Notes under the pieces: generated by a model
The model's database searches: none
What the model was told of the DNA's origin: nothing
What the model saw: the letters and a program-made list of their open reading frames with translations, nothing else
Source: Fomitopsis serialis
Lineage: Eukaryota > Basidiomycota > Agaricomycetes > Polyporales > Fomitopsidaceae
Reading direction: 5' to 3'
DNA length: 64,000 bases
Assembly: GCF_022376445.1 (NCBI RefSeq)
Contig: NW_025954962.1
Location: 1,674,001-1,738,000, forward strand
Translations under genes and position numbers: made by a program
Shown: one piece after another, positions 23,801 through 35,889 of the stretch
How the letters are laid out: the number at the start of each line of letters is the position of its first letter
Numbering within the stretch: position 1 is the stretch's first letter

Positions 23801-26800
23801 AGACCACGCCATTAAAGTCGTCAAAGCCAAGCACACGCGAAAGGCAGAACATGAGCATTTTCTCGCTAGAGGTTTTTGGTGTGTTCGTCCGCGAGCTGTT
23901 CCACAAACGTTCTTTGAGACTGCTTCTAGCACCTTCTACAGGTGATAGAGTACCTGATCCCGATCTGGATGAAGTCGCGGTCGTGTTCTTCTCATACCAA
24001 GACTCCGCGGAGTTCCCCTCAGGAGAGAACGGAACCTTCTCGTGCCAGCATGGCATGATAGTGGTGGAGAACGATCAGGTCAACGCTCGAAGGCTACGCG
24101 ATCTGCAACCTGAGTTCGAGATGGTCAACAGTGAACTGGACCTTCTCAACCGTCTAATCGATATGGTCGTCGACGTCAATCCCGATATTCTCTCAGGATG
24201 GGAAGTACAGGCTGCATCGTGGGGGTATCTTAGTGCACGCGCAAACGTGTACGGTAAGTAAATAACTCGCTCACCGCAAACATGTTCTCATCAATTATGC
24301 GGTAGGATATGACCTCGGTGAACAGATTTCTCGCGCACCTGGAAGACATATCGGAGGTGGCTCCGATCAATGGGGCATGAGGACAACGTCGACATTCAAG
24401 GTGGTCGGTCGACATGTCCTCAACCTGTGGCGCATAATGCGCTCAGAGCAGAGTCTTACAAGTTATACATTTGAGAACATAGTCTTCCATGTGTTGCGGC
24501 GGAGGTGAGTGCTATCCTTCCTCGGCAGAGTGCGGCAGAGTGGAAGCTAACCTTAATGAAGGACACCTCGCTATTCTTTTGGGACACTCGCTGAATGGTA
24601 CTACAGTAAAACACCGCGGCATACAGCAAATGTACTGTACTATTTTGCCTCTCGCACGTCCATGGTCCTGGAGATTCTGGATGCTGCGGAGGTTGTCACC
24701 AAGAATGCGTACGTGATCGTTGGTCCTCGGTCTCTCCTCATCACTGACAATGTCGTAGGGAGTTTGCTCGCGTGTTCGGGGTGGATTTCTTTTCCGTCCT
24801 TAGTCGTGGTTCACAATTCAAGGTCGAATCATTCATGTTCCGTATCGCCAAACCGGAGAGCTTTGTATTATTGTCCCCCAGCAAACAAGATGTGAGTGTA
24901 GATGTTTCCATCTGAAGTTCATTCCTCAACCCGCGCAGGTCGGCAAGCAAAATGCTGCCGAATGTATGCCCCTTATCATGGAACCTCTATCCGCATTTTA
25001 TACCAGCCCACTTGTAGTGTTAGACTTCCAATCACTGTATCCCTCCATCATGATCGCGTACAACTATTGTTATTCCACTTGTTTAGGTCGTGTTACGGAC
25101 TTTAAAGGACAGTACAAGTTTGGCGTTACGGACCTGCGGCAGCCAGCTGGAATACTGGCTACCCTGGAAGATCATATCAACGGTACGTGCCGAGTGTGGT
25201 GTTGAACAGCCATTCTAACGGGACTCCCAATAGTTGCCCCTAACGGGATCATGTATGTCAAGCAGGACGTGCGGAAGGGTCTGCTGGGCAGGATGTTGAC
25301 GGAGCTATTGGACACGAGAGTAATGATCAAGCAAGCCATGAAGGGAGTCAAGGACGATAAGGTGTGCCGCACCATTCCTGATCGCCAGGACAAGGCTGAC
25401 CCGGAGCAAGGCCCTTCGACGTGTGCTGGACGCCCGGCAGCTCGGTCTCAAGTACATCGCGAACGTGACGTACGGCTATACGAGCGCGACGTACTCGGGC
25501 CGCATGCCTGCAGTCGAGATCGCCGACAGCATCGTCCAGAGTGGCCGCGAGACACTCGAGAAGGTGAATTTCATGTCGCGCTCCGCCGCGTGCCCCTCGC
25601 TCATAGATCCCCCGCCCAGGCCATCCGGGTCATCAATTCAACGAAGAAATGGGGCGCCCGGGTCGTGTACGGCGACACGGACTCGGTGTTTGTTTACCTT
25701 CCGGGCAAGACCAAGGACCAGGCGTTCCGGATCGGGTACGACATGGCGGAGACGATCACCGCGATGAACCCCGCACCGGTGAAGCTCAAGTTCGAGAAGG
25801 TCTATCTGCCGTGTGTCCTGATGGCGAAGAAGCGTTACGTCGGCTTCAAATTCGAGAGCCCTGACGAGACGGAGCCTGGCTTCGACGCCAAGGGCATAGA
25901 GACTGTTCGAAGGGACGGGATACCGGCGCAACAGAAGATGACGGAGACCTGTCTGAAGTACGTCCGGAGCCTTCGGAACTCATTTCTAGCTGACCCGTGT
26001 GCAGGATCCTGTTCCGCACTCAAGACCTGAGCAAGGTCAAGGAGTATTGCTGTCGGACATGGGCAAAGATCCTCGAGAACAAGGTCTCCATCCAAGACTT
26101 CATCTTTGCCAAGGAGGTCAGGATGGGCACGTACAGGTGCGTCTCAAGCGCACTGCCTCTGGCCGTCAATCCAATGACATACCCTCTTACTTAGCGACAA
26201 GGTCCCGCCGCCTCCAGGCGTCACCGTGGCCGCTCGGCGTATGCTCGAGGACCCGAACAACGAACCACAGTATGGGACCGCATCCCATACGTCATCGCCC
26301 GGGGGCACCCTGACAGCCGACTCGTCGACCGCGCAGTCTCGCCCGAAGAGCTCTCAACAACCCGTAAGCACCTCCCGCGCTCGTTCCCTCGCCCGGCTCA
26401 TCCGTCCCACCCCTTCCGCAGCCAGAAGCATCTAGACGCGGCGTACTACATCTCGCGCGTGCTCATCCCGCCGCTCGAGCGGATCTTCAACCTCGTCGGC
26501 GCGGACGTGCGCAGCTGGTACGACGAGATGCCCAAGGCGCTGCGCACGGACCAGCCCGAGGCGGTCCTCATGTCGCCGCGCAAGGCGAAGAGGCAGGCAA
26601 ATGCCGCCGCGGCGAACCCGTTCAAGATCGACCAGCATTTCCTGACGTCGCGGTGCTTGGTGTGCAAAGCGCTCGCACCTGGGGGTACGTGGAGAACTTG
26701 CCCGCCCGTGTACGCTGACGCTGACGGTGTGGTGTTGTAGGGCTCTGCGATTCGTGCCGCGCGCACCCACAGGAGACGATCAGCGGGCTTCTCTCGCGCT

Positions 26801-27033
26801 TGCACGTTGCGGAGGACAAGCTTCGGAACGTGCAGACGATCTGCTCGTCGTGTTGCAGCATCCCGGCCGCGGAGCCGGTCAAGTGCGAGTCGCTGGACTG
26901 TCCGTGGCTTTATGAGCGGAACAAGGTCGAGAACAAGGTCGAGGCGCTGGACGTTGTGGCAGAGTTGATCGCGGAGCTGCAGGATACGGAAGACACGCGC
27001 GAAGAGACGGTCGTGGACGATAGCCCTGGTTGA
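20897..27033 (+). CDS. REV3: DNA polymerase zeta catalytic subunit (REV3), one frameshift
   Basis: B-family polymerase for translesion synthesis, of roughly 1,650 residues and about 20 exons. The N-terminal domain includes PIIRIYGESSTGQKACVHVH and VHFYGFHASYSPFLKVHIAD. A long variable linker precedes SKMYTSPHYSRASDAPERPR. The inactive-exonuclease region has PDILSGWEVQAASWGYL. Polymerase motifs follow: VLDFQSLYPSIMIAYNYCYS (motif A), ARQLGLKYIANVTYGYTSAT (motif B) and VVYGDTDSVFVYLP (motif C, with the catalytic DTD). The C-terminal Cys clusters are RCLVCKALAPGG/LCDSC and ICSSCCSIPAAEPVKC. The exon joining VKDDK to ALRRVLDARQ uses a 57-bp intron. At 26274-26276 a GGG should be GGGG: the frame passes from EPQYG to a family-like RIPYVIARGHPDSRLVDRA only with one more base. 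Confidence 0.93.
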
Positions 27034-27159
27034 ACTGCTCTGCGTCTCGCATCCTACTTGAGCATCTATTTTAAGGAATCGACATTGGTTGGCTTCTAAT
27101 TTTACATTGAGAGATGGTAGCAGATGCATTTCAGATGGGATTATCGTGGGGGAGCATTC

Positions 27160-28580
27160 TCACAAGCCGCTCAGCTGTTTGCGGATGAGGTCCTTCGTCT
27201 TCAGCTCCATCTCGCCGAAGATCTTGAGCGCATCCGCCAGCTTGCGAGTGGCCTCCGCGTCCGCCGCCAGGGCCTGCCTCAGCGCGTCAGCCCTGTTCGC
27301 GAGGAAGTCGGTCTTCTCCACCGTGGGACCTGCTCATCATAAATCATACTCCATTGAAAATCTTATTCAAAACGGGGTGGAATACACTTACCGTTCTCGC
27401 TGGCGCCGTTGACCACAGCAGGGGGCGTCTGCAGGTCGACCTGGGGGTACATCGGCTTCGGGTTGTCGGCGCCCTCGGCGGGACTCTGCGCCGCTGCGAG
27501 CTGGTCGAGGACACCGCCTGCCAAAGTGAGGTGGTCAGGGCGCAGCGAAGCAAGCGCAACTGCCTGTGATGCGATCACAATCAAACTTTGCTAGATGGAG
27601 ACATGGCACCGGCGTGACTTACCTCCGTGGATGTCACGATGCTGGGGCAAGGTGCGAATGCGGTGTCAGCAATGGCGTGGCGGACGGCAGAGATGCTTGT
27701 TCTGGCGCTGACCTGGCGGGCATGACGAGCGTCTTGGAGCCGATCGCCTTGTAGGTCTTCACGATCGAGGAGATGACCGGTGACATCGGGTGTTCTTGCG
27801 CCGTATTGGCGTACTCCTTCCAGACACCGGGCTCGAAGTGGACGCGGAGCTCTGCATGACGTGTAGCATTTCATTCACTGACGAGTCCGTGCAAAGAGGG
27901 TCCGAACCATTGAAGTACGGCGCTACGTAGAGACACCCTGCCTGGGAGGCGGCGACGGCCTGCGGGAGGGAGAAGAGGCAGGTCGCCAGCGTGCGGATCC
28001 CTTCCTTCTCCAGCTGCTCACAGGCGATGATGGACTCGGGCGTGGCGGGGATCTTGAAGCACACGCGGGACCTTTTGTGTTGAATCAGCGCGCCATGTGG
28101 GTTACGGACGAGATACAGGGACCCACTTGTCTATCCCGTGGGCTTCGAAGAGAGCGAGGAGCTTCTTGGCATGTGCGACCGTGCCCTCGGCATCGTACGC
28201 CACGGCTGGCGCAGTTTGTGCGTGCACACGGCCCGTCAAATACGGGAACACCTGCTTTGCGAGCAGGACCGTCTGGGTGATGCGATCAGTGCGCGATAAC
28301 ACCGAAACGGGCGGGTGTCGCAGACCAGGATGTCGAGCGCGTTGTCGACCTGGAGATCGATGTCGCCCGTGTCCTTCTTTGCGGCGAGTGCGCATGCCTC
28401 GGCGAGTAGGCTGGCGCGGTCAGGATTGGACGCCTCGCCGCAAACGATTGCCTGATTGGAGGTCATGTCGGTGAACTTGGCCGTGTCTGATGTGTGCCGG
28501 GCGGCGACAGCGGGGTCCATAGAGTCGACATCGACGGTGACTGTGGCGCGAACGTAGGAGAGGAGGTTAGATGCGGCCAT
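27160..28580 (-). CDS. Transaldolase
   Basis: Transfers a dihydroxyacetone unit in the non-oxidative pentose phosphate pathway. About 350 residues in about six exons, starting MAASNLLSYVRATVTVDVDS. Recognised parts are FTDMTSNQAIVCGEASNPD, ALAAKKDTGDIDLQVDNALD, TVLLAKQVFPYLTGRVHAQT, RVCFKIPATPESIIACEQLE (the Lys in FKIPAT is the Schiff-base residue), TLATCLFSLPQAVAASQAG, YVAPYFNELRVHF, and SIVTSTEAVALASLRPDHLT. The C-terminus is a helical extension that ends MELKTKDLIRKQLSG. It is convergent with REV3, with only 126 bp between stop codons. No frame problem is seen. Confidence 0.88.
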
Positions 28581-29599
28581 TGCAGGTGAGGGTGCCGTAG
28601 CGAGCGGGATGTGGATGAGTATGTATGAGCCGCGATGGCGGCCTCGCGGAGGAGGCGTGGCAGGTGGCCTCGGAACCACGACACCTGCCTAAGCGGGGTG
28701 CCGACCTGCTGATGGGACGGTGCCGGACCGGATTGGCAGTGCTGGCTGGCTGTTTGTGCCGATGAGCCAGCTCGTCCCAGCATTCCACGGTCGAGTTACT
28801 TACTCTTTGCCGGCTTTGTTGTGTCCTGGCTATGACTGCGACATCGTTCGCAGTCACTACAACCGTGAAAATAACAGCACTTCAGATCATGTGTTGCAAC
28901 TTCCGCGGAGGAGCCAACAGTTTGGGGCCGTGATTTCTCTGTCAGGCACTTGGAACGGCTTGTCCGATTTGCGAGGACCTGGTGGGGGCTGACTATGTAC
29001 TGTAGTAAGTAGCGGCGAGCAGTGAACTTGTTACTTACTTGAAGGAAGACTTGTAGGAAGGCCGACGGCGCATGCACATGGTCTGATGTCACGGAGCGGC
29101 GTCCTCAGCCATCTCGCCGGACCCTTGGCGCGATCCGGCGGGCGCGATCGCCGGCGACGGGCCGACCCACGAATGACCGCGCAACGCTGCGCACACCCAC
29201 ATGTGGACTTACAATCAACTTCAACAAGTGCAGGAAACCCTCTGGATGCGGTCTGGGCGAGCATTGACCCATAATAATGGTGGGCCATCGCGAATGCTTA
29301 GGTCGCTGTATGGAGGAAGGTCGAGGAGGCCGGCGGCAAGGCGGAGATCGCGGAGGGCGGAGATTGGAAGGGCGACGTGCGGCGGCAGGACTGGAGCTAC
29401 GTCATACCAGCCCGCGTAATGCGGGGTGGCACTGGTCTAGGACCCTCTGGGACCATGCCTCTTGCCGTTCCGACGCTCTGTCCGCCTCTCGCACACGCAG
29501 GATACCATAAACGCCACACTAGTCCTTCCCACAAATATTCCCGCAACACCACATGCACATCCTCGCCATCCCCTCCCCCGCGGTCCTCTCCCGCCGAGC
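28581..29599. other. Intergenic between divergent transaldolase and OGT-like genes
   Basis: About 1 kb of shared upstream DNA. Open frames are present because of GC richness, but none has a recognisable product. A pyrimidine-rich tract at about 29515-29600 precedes the OGT-like start. Confidence 0.4.
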
Positions 29600-32500
29600 A
29601 TGCACCCATCCTCCCCGTCTCGCCAGCAGCGTCGATCTTTCACGCACTCCGGCGCCCACGACGATGCACAAATTCAGTATTTTCGTCTCCAGCAGAGCGG
29701 ATTGAGTCCAGCATCCGTCGCAACCGCATCCCTCGATGTCGAGGAGGCCGCGCCGCCTGACTCCCGCCCTGAACATGTTCTTGCTACCTTCGCACCCGCG
29801 GCCGGCTCGCATCTGGCTCCTCAGGCCGTTCCCATCAATTTTGGCGCGCCATGTATGTCTTCCAAACGCGTGGCTTGGTCATGCGCGCTGAACGCGTTCT
29901 ACTTGCCTTTCAGCTACCTCTGCGCGCGACGAATCAGCTGTAGCCGCGCCAGCCCCGAGACCACATCGCGCACCCGTGTCCGAGGCCGCCAACTTACCTT
30001 CAGATGAATCATCTTCGACACAAGTAGCACCGACTTTTGTCCAACCCCAGAGAGACCAACCCAGTCCATTTGCGACCACCCTCTCACGCGATGCCGCCAT
30101 GACATACGCATATCATTTATACAACACCCCCGGACGCCCACAGCCAGCGGGTCTAACGCCGTCTCTAATACTGCCCACGAGCGCGCCTGCTTCACTCTCC
30201 ACAGAGAGCATATACAGGCTCCAGCTTATGCCGCTCCTTTCCACCCTGCGGTCTCTCCACCCGCGACACGTCCCCGTATTGCTTCTACTCGCTTGCACTC
30301 ACTATGCGCTCGGTGACTACCAGACGAGTCTCTCGCTCAGTTCCGACATCCTATCGATTGACCCCGAATGCGTGGAGGCTATGTCCAACGTGGGTACCAC
30401 TTACAAAGCCCTCGGCCAAGAAGATCAGGCGTACGAGTGGTGGATGAAGGCCTTGCGCATACGCCCTACCTACTGGGACGCAATGGTGAGTCAGATACGT
30501 ACCGAGCGCCTGCCATAACGCGCTCTGACGCGGCTTCCTAGGATAACATACTTGGCAAGCTCTTCTATGTGGCCCAAGACGCGCCAGATAACAATCGCCG
30601 CCTGGAAGCGTACTCCCAGGCCTTGCGCGTGTGCGAGTCTGTTATCAACCAGGTCGTACAGGACGATGGCCGACTCAGGATGCCCGTACGGATCGATGAG
30701 ATACATCGTCTCCAGCGAGTGTTCTTCACCACAGCCACCCTCCGGACTCTGATCTCACCGCACGGGATCCTCGATGCCATACACGACTACTGGCGCGCGA
30801 TCGAGCTCGTACTACGCCCGCCTCCGCCATACGCGTACGACGAATGCTACAACATGCGCGACCTCCTGGTAGCCACCTGCGTCGCAGGGTATATGATATC
30901 CTCCTCGTCCAATGGACCGGTTCCCGACGAGATCATGGAGAGCCTCAGCCTCGAGGGCCAGCCGTCGTTCGCGGAGCTCATCCACCAGCCGCCCCTCAAC
31001 CTTTTCCGCGTCGTACACGCGTCGGGTGAGCGTGTGCTCAATGTGCTGCTGCACCTGGGCGGGGGCGTCCTTCCGACGTTGCTCCTGCTCCCGGACCAGG
31101 TCATGCGCTTGCCGATGGTGCTCTTCCCCTTCTCGCTCGGCGTGCCGCCTGCAATCTGTGCGCGAAATCCGGACACTGGCCAGCCCGACCTCCCTCCCGA
31201 GAGCACGCGCCAGAAGACAAACCTCATGACGAGCACCGTCCTACTCACCCTCGCGAAACGCCTGCAAGACGAATCTCTCGCGAACGTGCGCCTCCCTGGG
31301 CTCGGCGGCCCGGTCAATGTCAGTGTGTCCTTGGTTATAGTGCTTTATTACATGGCGCTGTCGATATCACCGTCTCCGTCGACGTATAACAATCTAGGCA
31401 TTCTGTTGTGTGCGCTCTCTGACAGCAGGATCATGCGGAATCCCCAGGGACATAAGGACCTGCTGAACGGTCCTACCCTCGCGCGGTTCTGTTACCAAGC
31501 CGGCTTGCAACTCGACCCGAACCATCCGCACCTCCTGACAAACCTGGGCTCGCTGCTGAAAGACCAGGGTCGCGTGGAAGAAGCCATCGAGTAAGCTTTC
31601 GGCACCGCACCGTGCTGAAGAGACAGTTCCTGATCCCGATACCATTAGACTGTACATGAAGGCCATAAGGAGAAAGCCCGATTTTGATATTGCCCTTGCC
31701 AACCTGGGCAATGCCGTCAAAGATCTGGTTCGTCGGGGAATGTTTGCTCCGCGCAGCGTGTTGGGACTGACATCTCCACACGACACCGCCAGGGTCGATC
31801 CTGGGATGCCATCGAGTACTACCGCCGCGCCGTCAGCCTGAATCCCGATTTGCCCGAGGCCACGTGCGGCCTGGTGAACTCGCTCTCCGCGATATGCGAC
31901 TGGCGCGGGCGCGGGTCGGTGCCCAACGAGATCGGGGTGGACGAGCACGGCGGGATCATCATGCCCAGCGACGCTGGCAGCCCCGGCTGGATCACGAAAA
32001 TGATCGAGATCTGCGAGCGGCAGATCGACGCGGCGTACATGCAGAACGTCGGGATCATCAGGAAATCGGCGAGCATGGAGGAGTGGCTGCGGTCGTGGAG
32101 AACGCGCAGGGGCGCGCGCTGCGCGAGGACGAGAAGGCGCGCTGGCGCGGGTGCCTGCAGCGCTACTACGACGACGACGACCGCGTGCGCAGCGGCATCA
32201 ACGAGGTCGGGTTCCTGATCCGGTTCATGGACTGGGTGCAGCCCAGGCTGCAGCGCCAGTGGTACATCCAAGCGTTCGGCAAGATCGTCTCGTCGGACGA
32301 GCCCATGTTCGACACCCTACCGGAACTGGAGCACCGCTTCCTGAGGCCGGTGCTCCCGGCCAACATGACGAGCCCGCCCGTTCCGTCCGTCCTTCCATTC
32401 CATACGGTTCGTTTGTTACGTGCTGGCATTCGGGTCTCTGACTGACCGCTAGGACGCAGTTCACGTACCCACTTAGCCCGCGCGCTGCCCGCCTCGTTGC

Positions 32501-34628
32501 TCATCGAAATGCGCTTAGGATTTCATTCATGGCGCATTCGCAGACGTGGGTCCCAAAGCACGTCTACCGCCCGCCACCGCCGCCCGTGGGCGGTAAACTG
32601 AATATTGGTTACGTTTCAAACGACGTGAAGTGCGTAGTTCAAGCTGACTTGACCTGCGTTCACTCATCAACACCGACAGCGACCACCCGCTCTCGCATTT
32701 GATGCAATCAGTCTTTGAGTTCCATGACCGTAGTAGGTTCAATGTCTTCCTGTATACAACCAGTCCATGGGATGGCACAGACTACCGACCGCGCATCGCA
32801 TCGCGTGTAGAGTACTTCCGCGATGTGTCGACCTGGTCCGCTCGTGATATTGTAGACGATATCCTGCGTCATAACATACACATTCGTGCGTAGTCCGTGT
32901 CCGCTGCCTTCCGTTTATCGTCCTGACATCGTTTCAGTGATCAACCTTGGTGGTTATACCAAGGGTGCCCGGAACGATATATTTGCGGCTCGTCCTTGCC
33001 CTGTGCAGATGCAGTGCATGGGATACGCAGGCACCTTGTCGGCAGGTCTGCTGCAGGTCTCCTCTGCTGTATTCAGGGACTCACACTGCGTCTGCTTGCT
33101 AGGATGGTGCGACTATCTTTTTTGTTGCATGATTTCGTGTCCTCCGGAGATGAGTGCCGCGGAGTTTTGGCGGCACAATCGCGGGAAAGACAAAGAGACG
33201 ATGCATGTCACCTTTGATTTCGACGCCGATGCCGATCCAGAGGCTCGGTCAAATGGGTGGATGTAGTACGTGGCGACGCGCTCCCCCCGATTGTGTACGG
33301 ATTGACGGTAATGCTGCAGCACCGAGAAGTTCATCAACATTCCTGTGAGCATCGCAGCTGCCTTGGTCTGTATGCACAGGTGCTCAGCCATTGATCTAGC
33401 ACTCTTTCATGGTCACTGATCACAAGCAGTCATTCCGCGAGGACGAGGGCCTCTCGGTACAGGAGAGAGCATGGGTCCCTACGGAAGAACTGTGGCGTAA
33501 TGAAGAGAAACGAAGAGCGAATATGAGGCGCCAGATTTTCCCCGACCTACCCCAGTGAGTGAGCGGTGCGTCTTCCACGGTCACTATTAACATTGCCCTA
33601 GAGATGTAGTGATTTTTGCCAACTTTAGCCAGGTAAGGATAAGCATGCGTCGTGCTTCAATGGCCACTGATATGGTATACAGTTGTATAAGGTACATAGC
33701 ACTTTTGAGTTGTATCTGCGTGGTATTTATAACCGACATCCTTCGTCCCCGTAGATCGACCCGGTAAGAGTGTCTTTGGTGGTCGAGGCAACAGCAGCGC
33801 TGACGATACAACAGGGCATCCTTGCGGTCTGGCTTACAATACTTGCGCAAGTGCCGCGTAGCGTCCTGTGGCTCCTACGCTTCCCCGCAGCGGGCGAAGA
33901 GCACCTCCTACGTACCGCCCGAGCCTGGGCTGGCGAAGAAGTCGCGTCACGGATACGATTCACGAACGTAGCAAAAAAGGATGAACATGTCTATCGCGGT
34001 CGTGTTGCCGACCTATTTCTCGATACGGCAGAGGTTCGTAAAGCTGATATTGAATCGAGTGGTTCGGCTCACTTATTCTGATGTGCTCCAGTGCAATGCG
34101 CATACGGTAGCAGCCGAGTAAGCACTGCCATTTGGTGCGTTCCTCTTAGACTAAGTAATCACATTGGCCAGCGTTCTGTGGACCGGTACGCCGATCCTGA
34201 CTATACCTAAACATCCGCACAAGATGTGCTCCCGTGTGGCGGCGAGTATGGCGAGTGCGACAGGGTTCGGGGATCAGATGACTGTAGAGACCCTGGATGA
34301 ATACGGGCGCCGAGCAGTCGACCTCGCGCGGAGCGTGGAGTACGTCGACGAGCAGGATCCCACTGGCGTGACAATACCGAGGGGGCGCGGGGAGCTCATC
34401 AAGCTTCGCCGCAACATCTTCTTGAACCGGGATAGATCACCTTTGTTTGATACCATGCGGTGGACTCGCAACGTCGAGAAGGGCTACCGAGAGGCATGGA
34501 GGAGGTGGGTAGAAGGTACGCAGTATGAGATGTCGGATGAGTGGGAGGGGAGCGAAGGCGACGCAAAAGAGAGCAGTACTATATGGATACCTGATGAAGA
34601 GCCTCCGGACATAATCATATATGATTGA
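29600..34628 (+). CDS. OGT: O-GlcNAc transferase-like protein (TPR + GT41), one frameshift
   Basis: Predicted nucleocytoplasmic glycosyltransferase that adds GlcNAc to Ser/Thr of proteins. About 1,250 residues in about 13 exons. A low-complexity N-terminus is followed by TPR repeats (YQTSLSLSSDILSIDPECVE, ALGQEDQAYEWWMKALRIRP, HPHLLTNLGSLLKDQGRVEE, KPDFDIALANLGNAVKDL, WDAIEYYRRAVSLNPDLPEA). The catalytic domain has KLNIGYVSNDVNDHPLSHLM, HNIHI, VINLGGYTKGARNDIFAARP, PVQMQCMGYAGT, SQLYKIDPGILAVWLTILAQ, RIRFTNVAKKDEHVYRGRVA, LFLDTAE and CNAHTVAADVLWTGTPILT, all GT41-like. Near 32091 one G is missing: MEEWLR runs out of frame and VVENAQGRALREDEKARW resumes. The usual Asp after DY(I/L)V(C/S) reads Cys here (CDYLFCCMISCPP). 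Confidence 0.88.
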
Positions 34629-34799
34629 ATTCTAATCTGTAGGGCATTTTGCGGCACTCCACCATGCATCATGGTTTGCTGAATATCTTGATAATTTATC
34701 AGTAGAGTCAAGTCTGTAGCCCGTAGACCACAACCTGTACGTAGACAAAACACTGTATCCATAGCAGATCCTTTCGCCATCCCCGCGGCTGGTATCATT

Positions 34800-35553
34800 T
34801 TATACGTTTTGGTATGCGCCAGGGGTGCCCTGCTGTGCAGGTGCGGGTACGGGTGCGGGCTGGGACGTTCCGAGTGGCCTCGGTGTCTGGATGTCGGGTT
34901 CGTCCACAGACTGGTAGCCCTCTCGTCCACCAGAAGTGAAACCGCCAGGCATAGACCAGACTGCGTGCACATGTCAGCGTAAATAGGGTGCGCGAATGCC
35001 TTCAAATCCTTACCCGTCGCGCCTGCAACGTCACCGCCGCGCAATCCGCTGAAGCCAGAGAAGTTACCACCCCGTGTCTGCAGAGCTGTGGCAAACACCA
35101 TGGCAGTGGGTACCTAGTACACTCGGGTCAAGTCTCAGGTATGACGCGGTATTGAGTGGGTACCTTCAGAACAAGGATCAAGATGGTGAGCAACTTCATG
35201 AACCATCCCTGCTCATGGTTCCACATCCAGATGACGTCAAGAGGAATAGTCCCCACTACAAGATAGGTGAACTGAAGCGAAACGCACTGTCAGTACAGAG
35301 CATGAGTTGCGGGCAGGCCTAAGATGCTCACCATCTTCAGCGACTCCACGGCTTCTGCGGCCTCCTGAGCATAGAGACCGAAGAGGAAGATAGGCAGGTT
35401 GTAGTTCGGAGCGGCAAAAGCAGAGGTGAATACTGAGAGGGCCTAAAGAAGGACAGTAAGTAACACTAGCACGCACGCGGACTGCGACCTGCAGCTTACA
35501 GCCTCTGCTGCAACGAGCTTAGCGGTGTCGATGCGCGTCAAGAATTCAGCCAT
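34800..35553 (-). CDS. AGTRAP-like four-helix membrane protein
   Basis: About 170 residues in five exons, starting MAEFLTRIDTAKLVAAEA. After splicing come ALSVFTSAFAAPNYNLPIFL, FGLYAQEAAEAVESLKM, FTYLVVGTIPLDVIWMWNHE, MKLLTILILVLKVPTAMVFA and TALQTRGGNFSGFSGLRGG, then a Pro/Ala-rich tail that ends TPGAYQNV. The four hydrophobic helices, and the order 'N-x-(P/I)-I' helix, 'F-x-(T/Y)-L-V...D' helix and 'K..T/C..V' helix followed by RGG, resemble the angiotensin receptor-associated protein fold. That link is an inference. All introns have consensus ends. It is convergent with the OGT-like gene (171 bp apart). Confidence 0.6.
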
Positions 35554-35889
35554 GGTGCAAAAGAGTGGGTACGTTGGTCGATATTGCTGGCCTTTGGGAT
35601 GTTTGAGGTTGTAGGGAATGAGGGTAGAGAGCAGGTCCAGCACGGCACTGAACAGGGTTGACCGCGCGCGTCAGATCCCGCAGCGCGTCAGACGCGTCTT
35701 CGCACGGGCGTGTATGGGCGCCTACACGTCCAGCCTGGACGCTCACTGCGCACAGGTTGAGCGGAGAAAATCAGGGTCGTTATTAGCATTTCCAGACAGA
35801 CAGACGGCGTCCTTATCCTACTTCTACAACTAAGTTATTGCGACGAGGACTAATATACCATGATCCAATTTTTGGAGTGATTCTATACT
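35554..35889. other. Intergenic
   Basis: About 340 bp between two minus-strand genes, serving as promoter for the AGTRAP-like gene. No other feature is recognised. Confidence 0.4.

Noticed and set aside
25355..25411. Possible deletion in REV3 between VKDDK and the polymerase motif B exon
   Set aside because: A 57-bp intron with a GTGTGC donor, a GCTGAC branch-like site and a CAAG acceptor joins VKDDK directly to ALRRVLDARQ in phase 0, so no deletion is needed.
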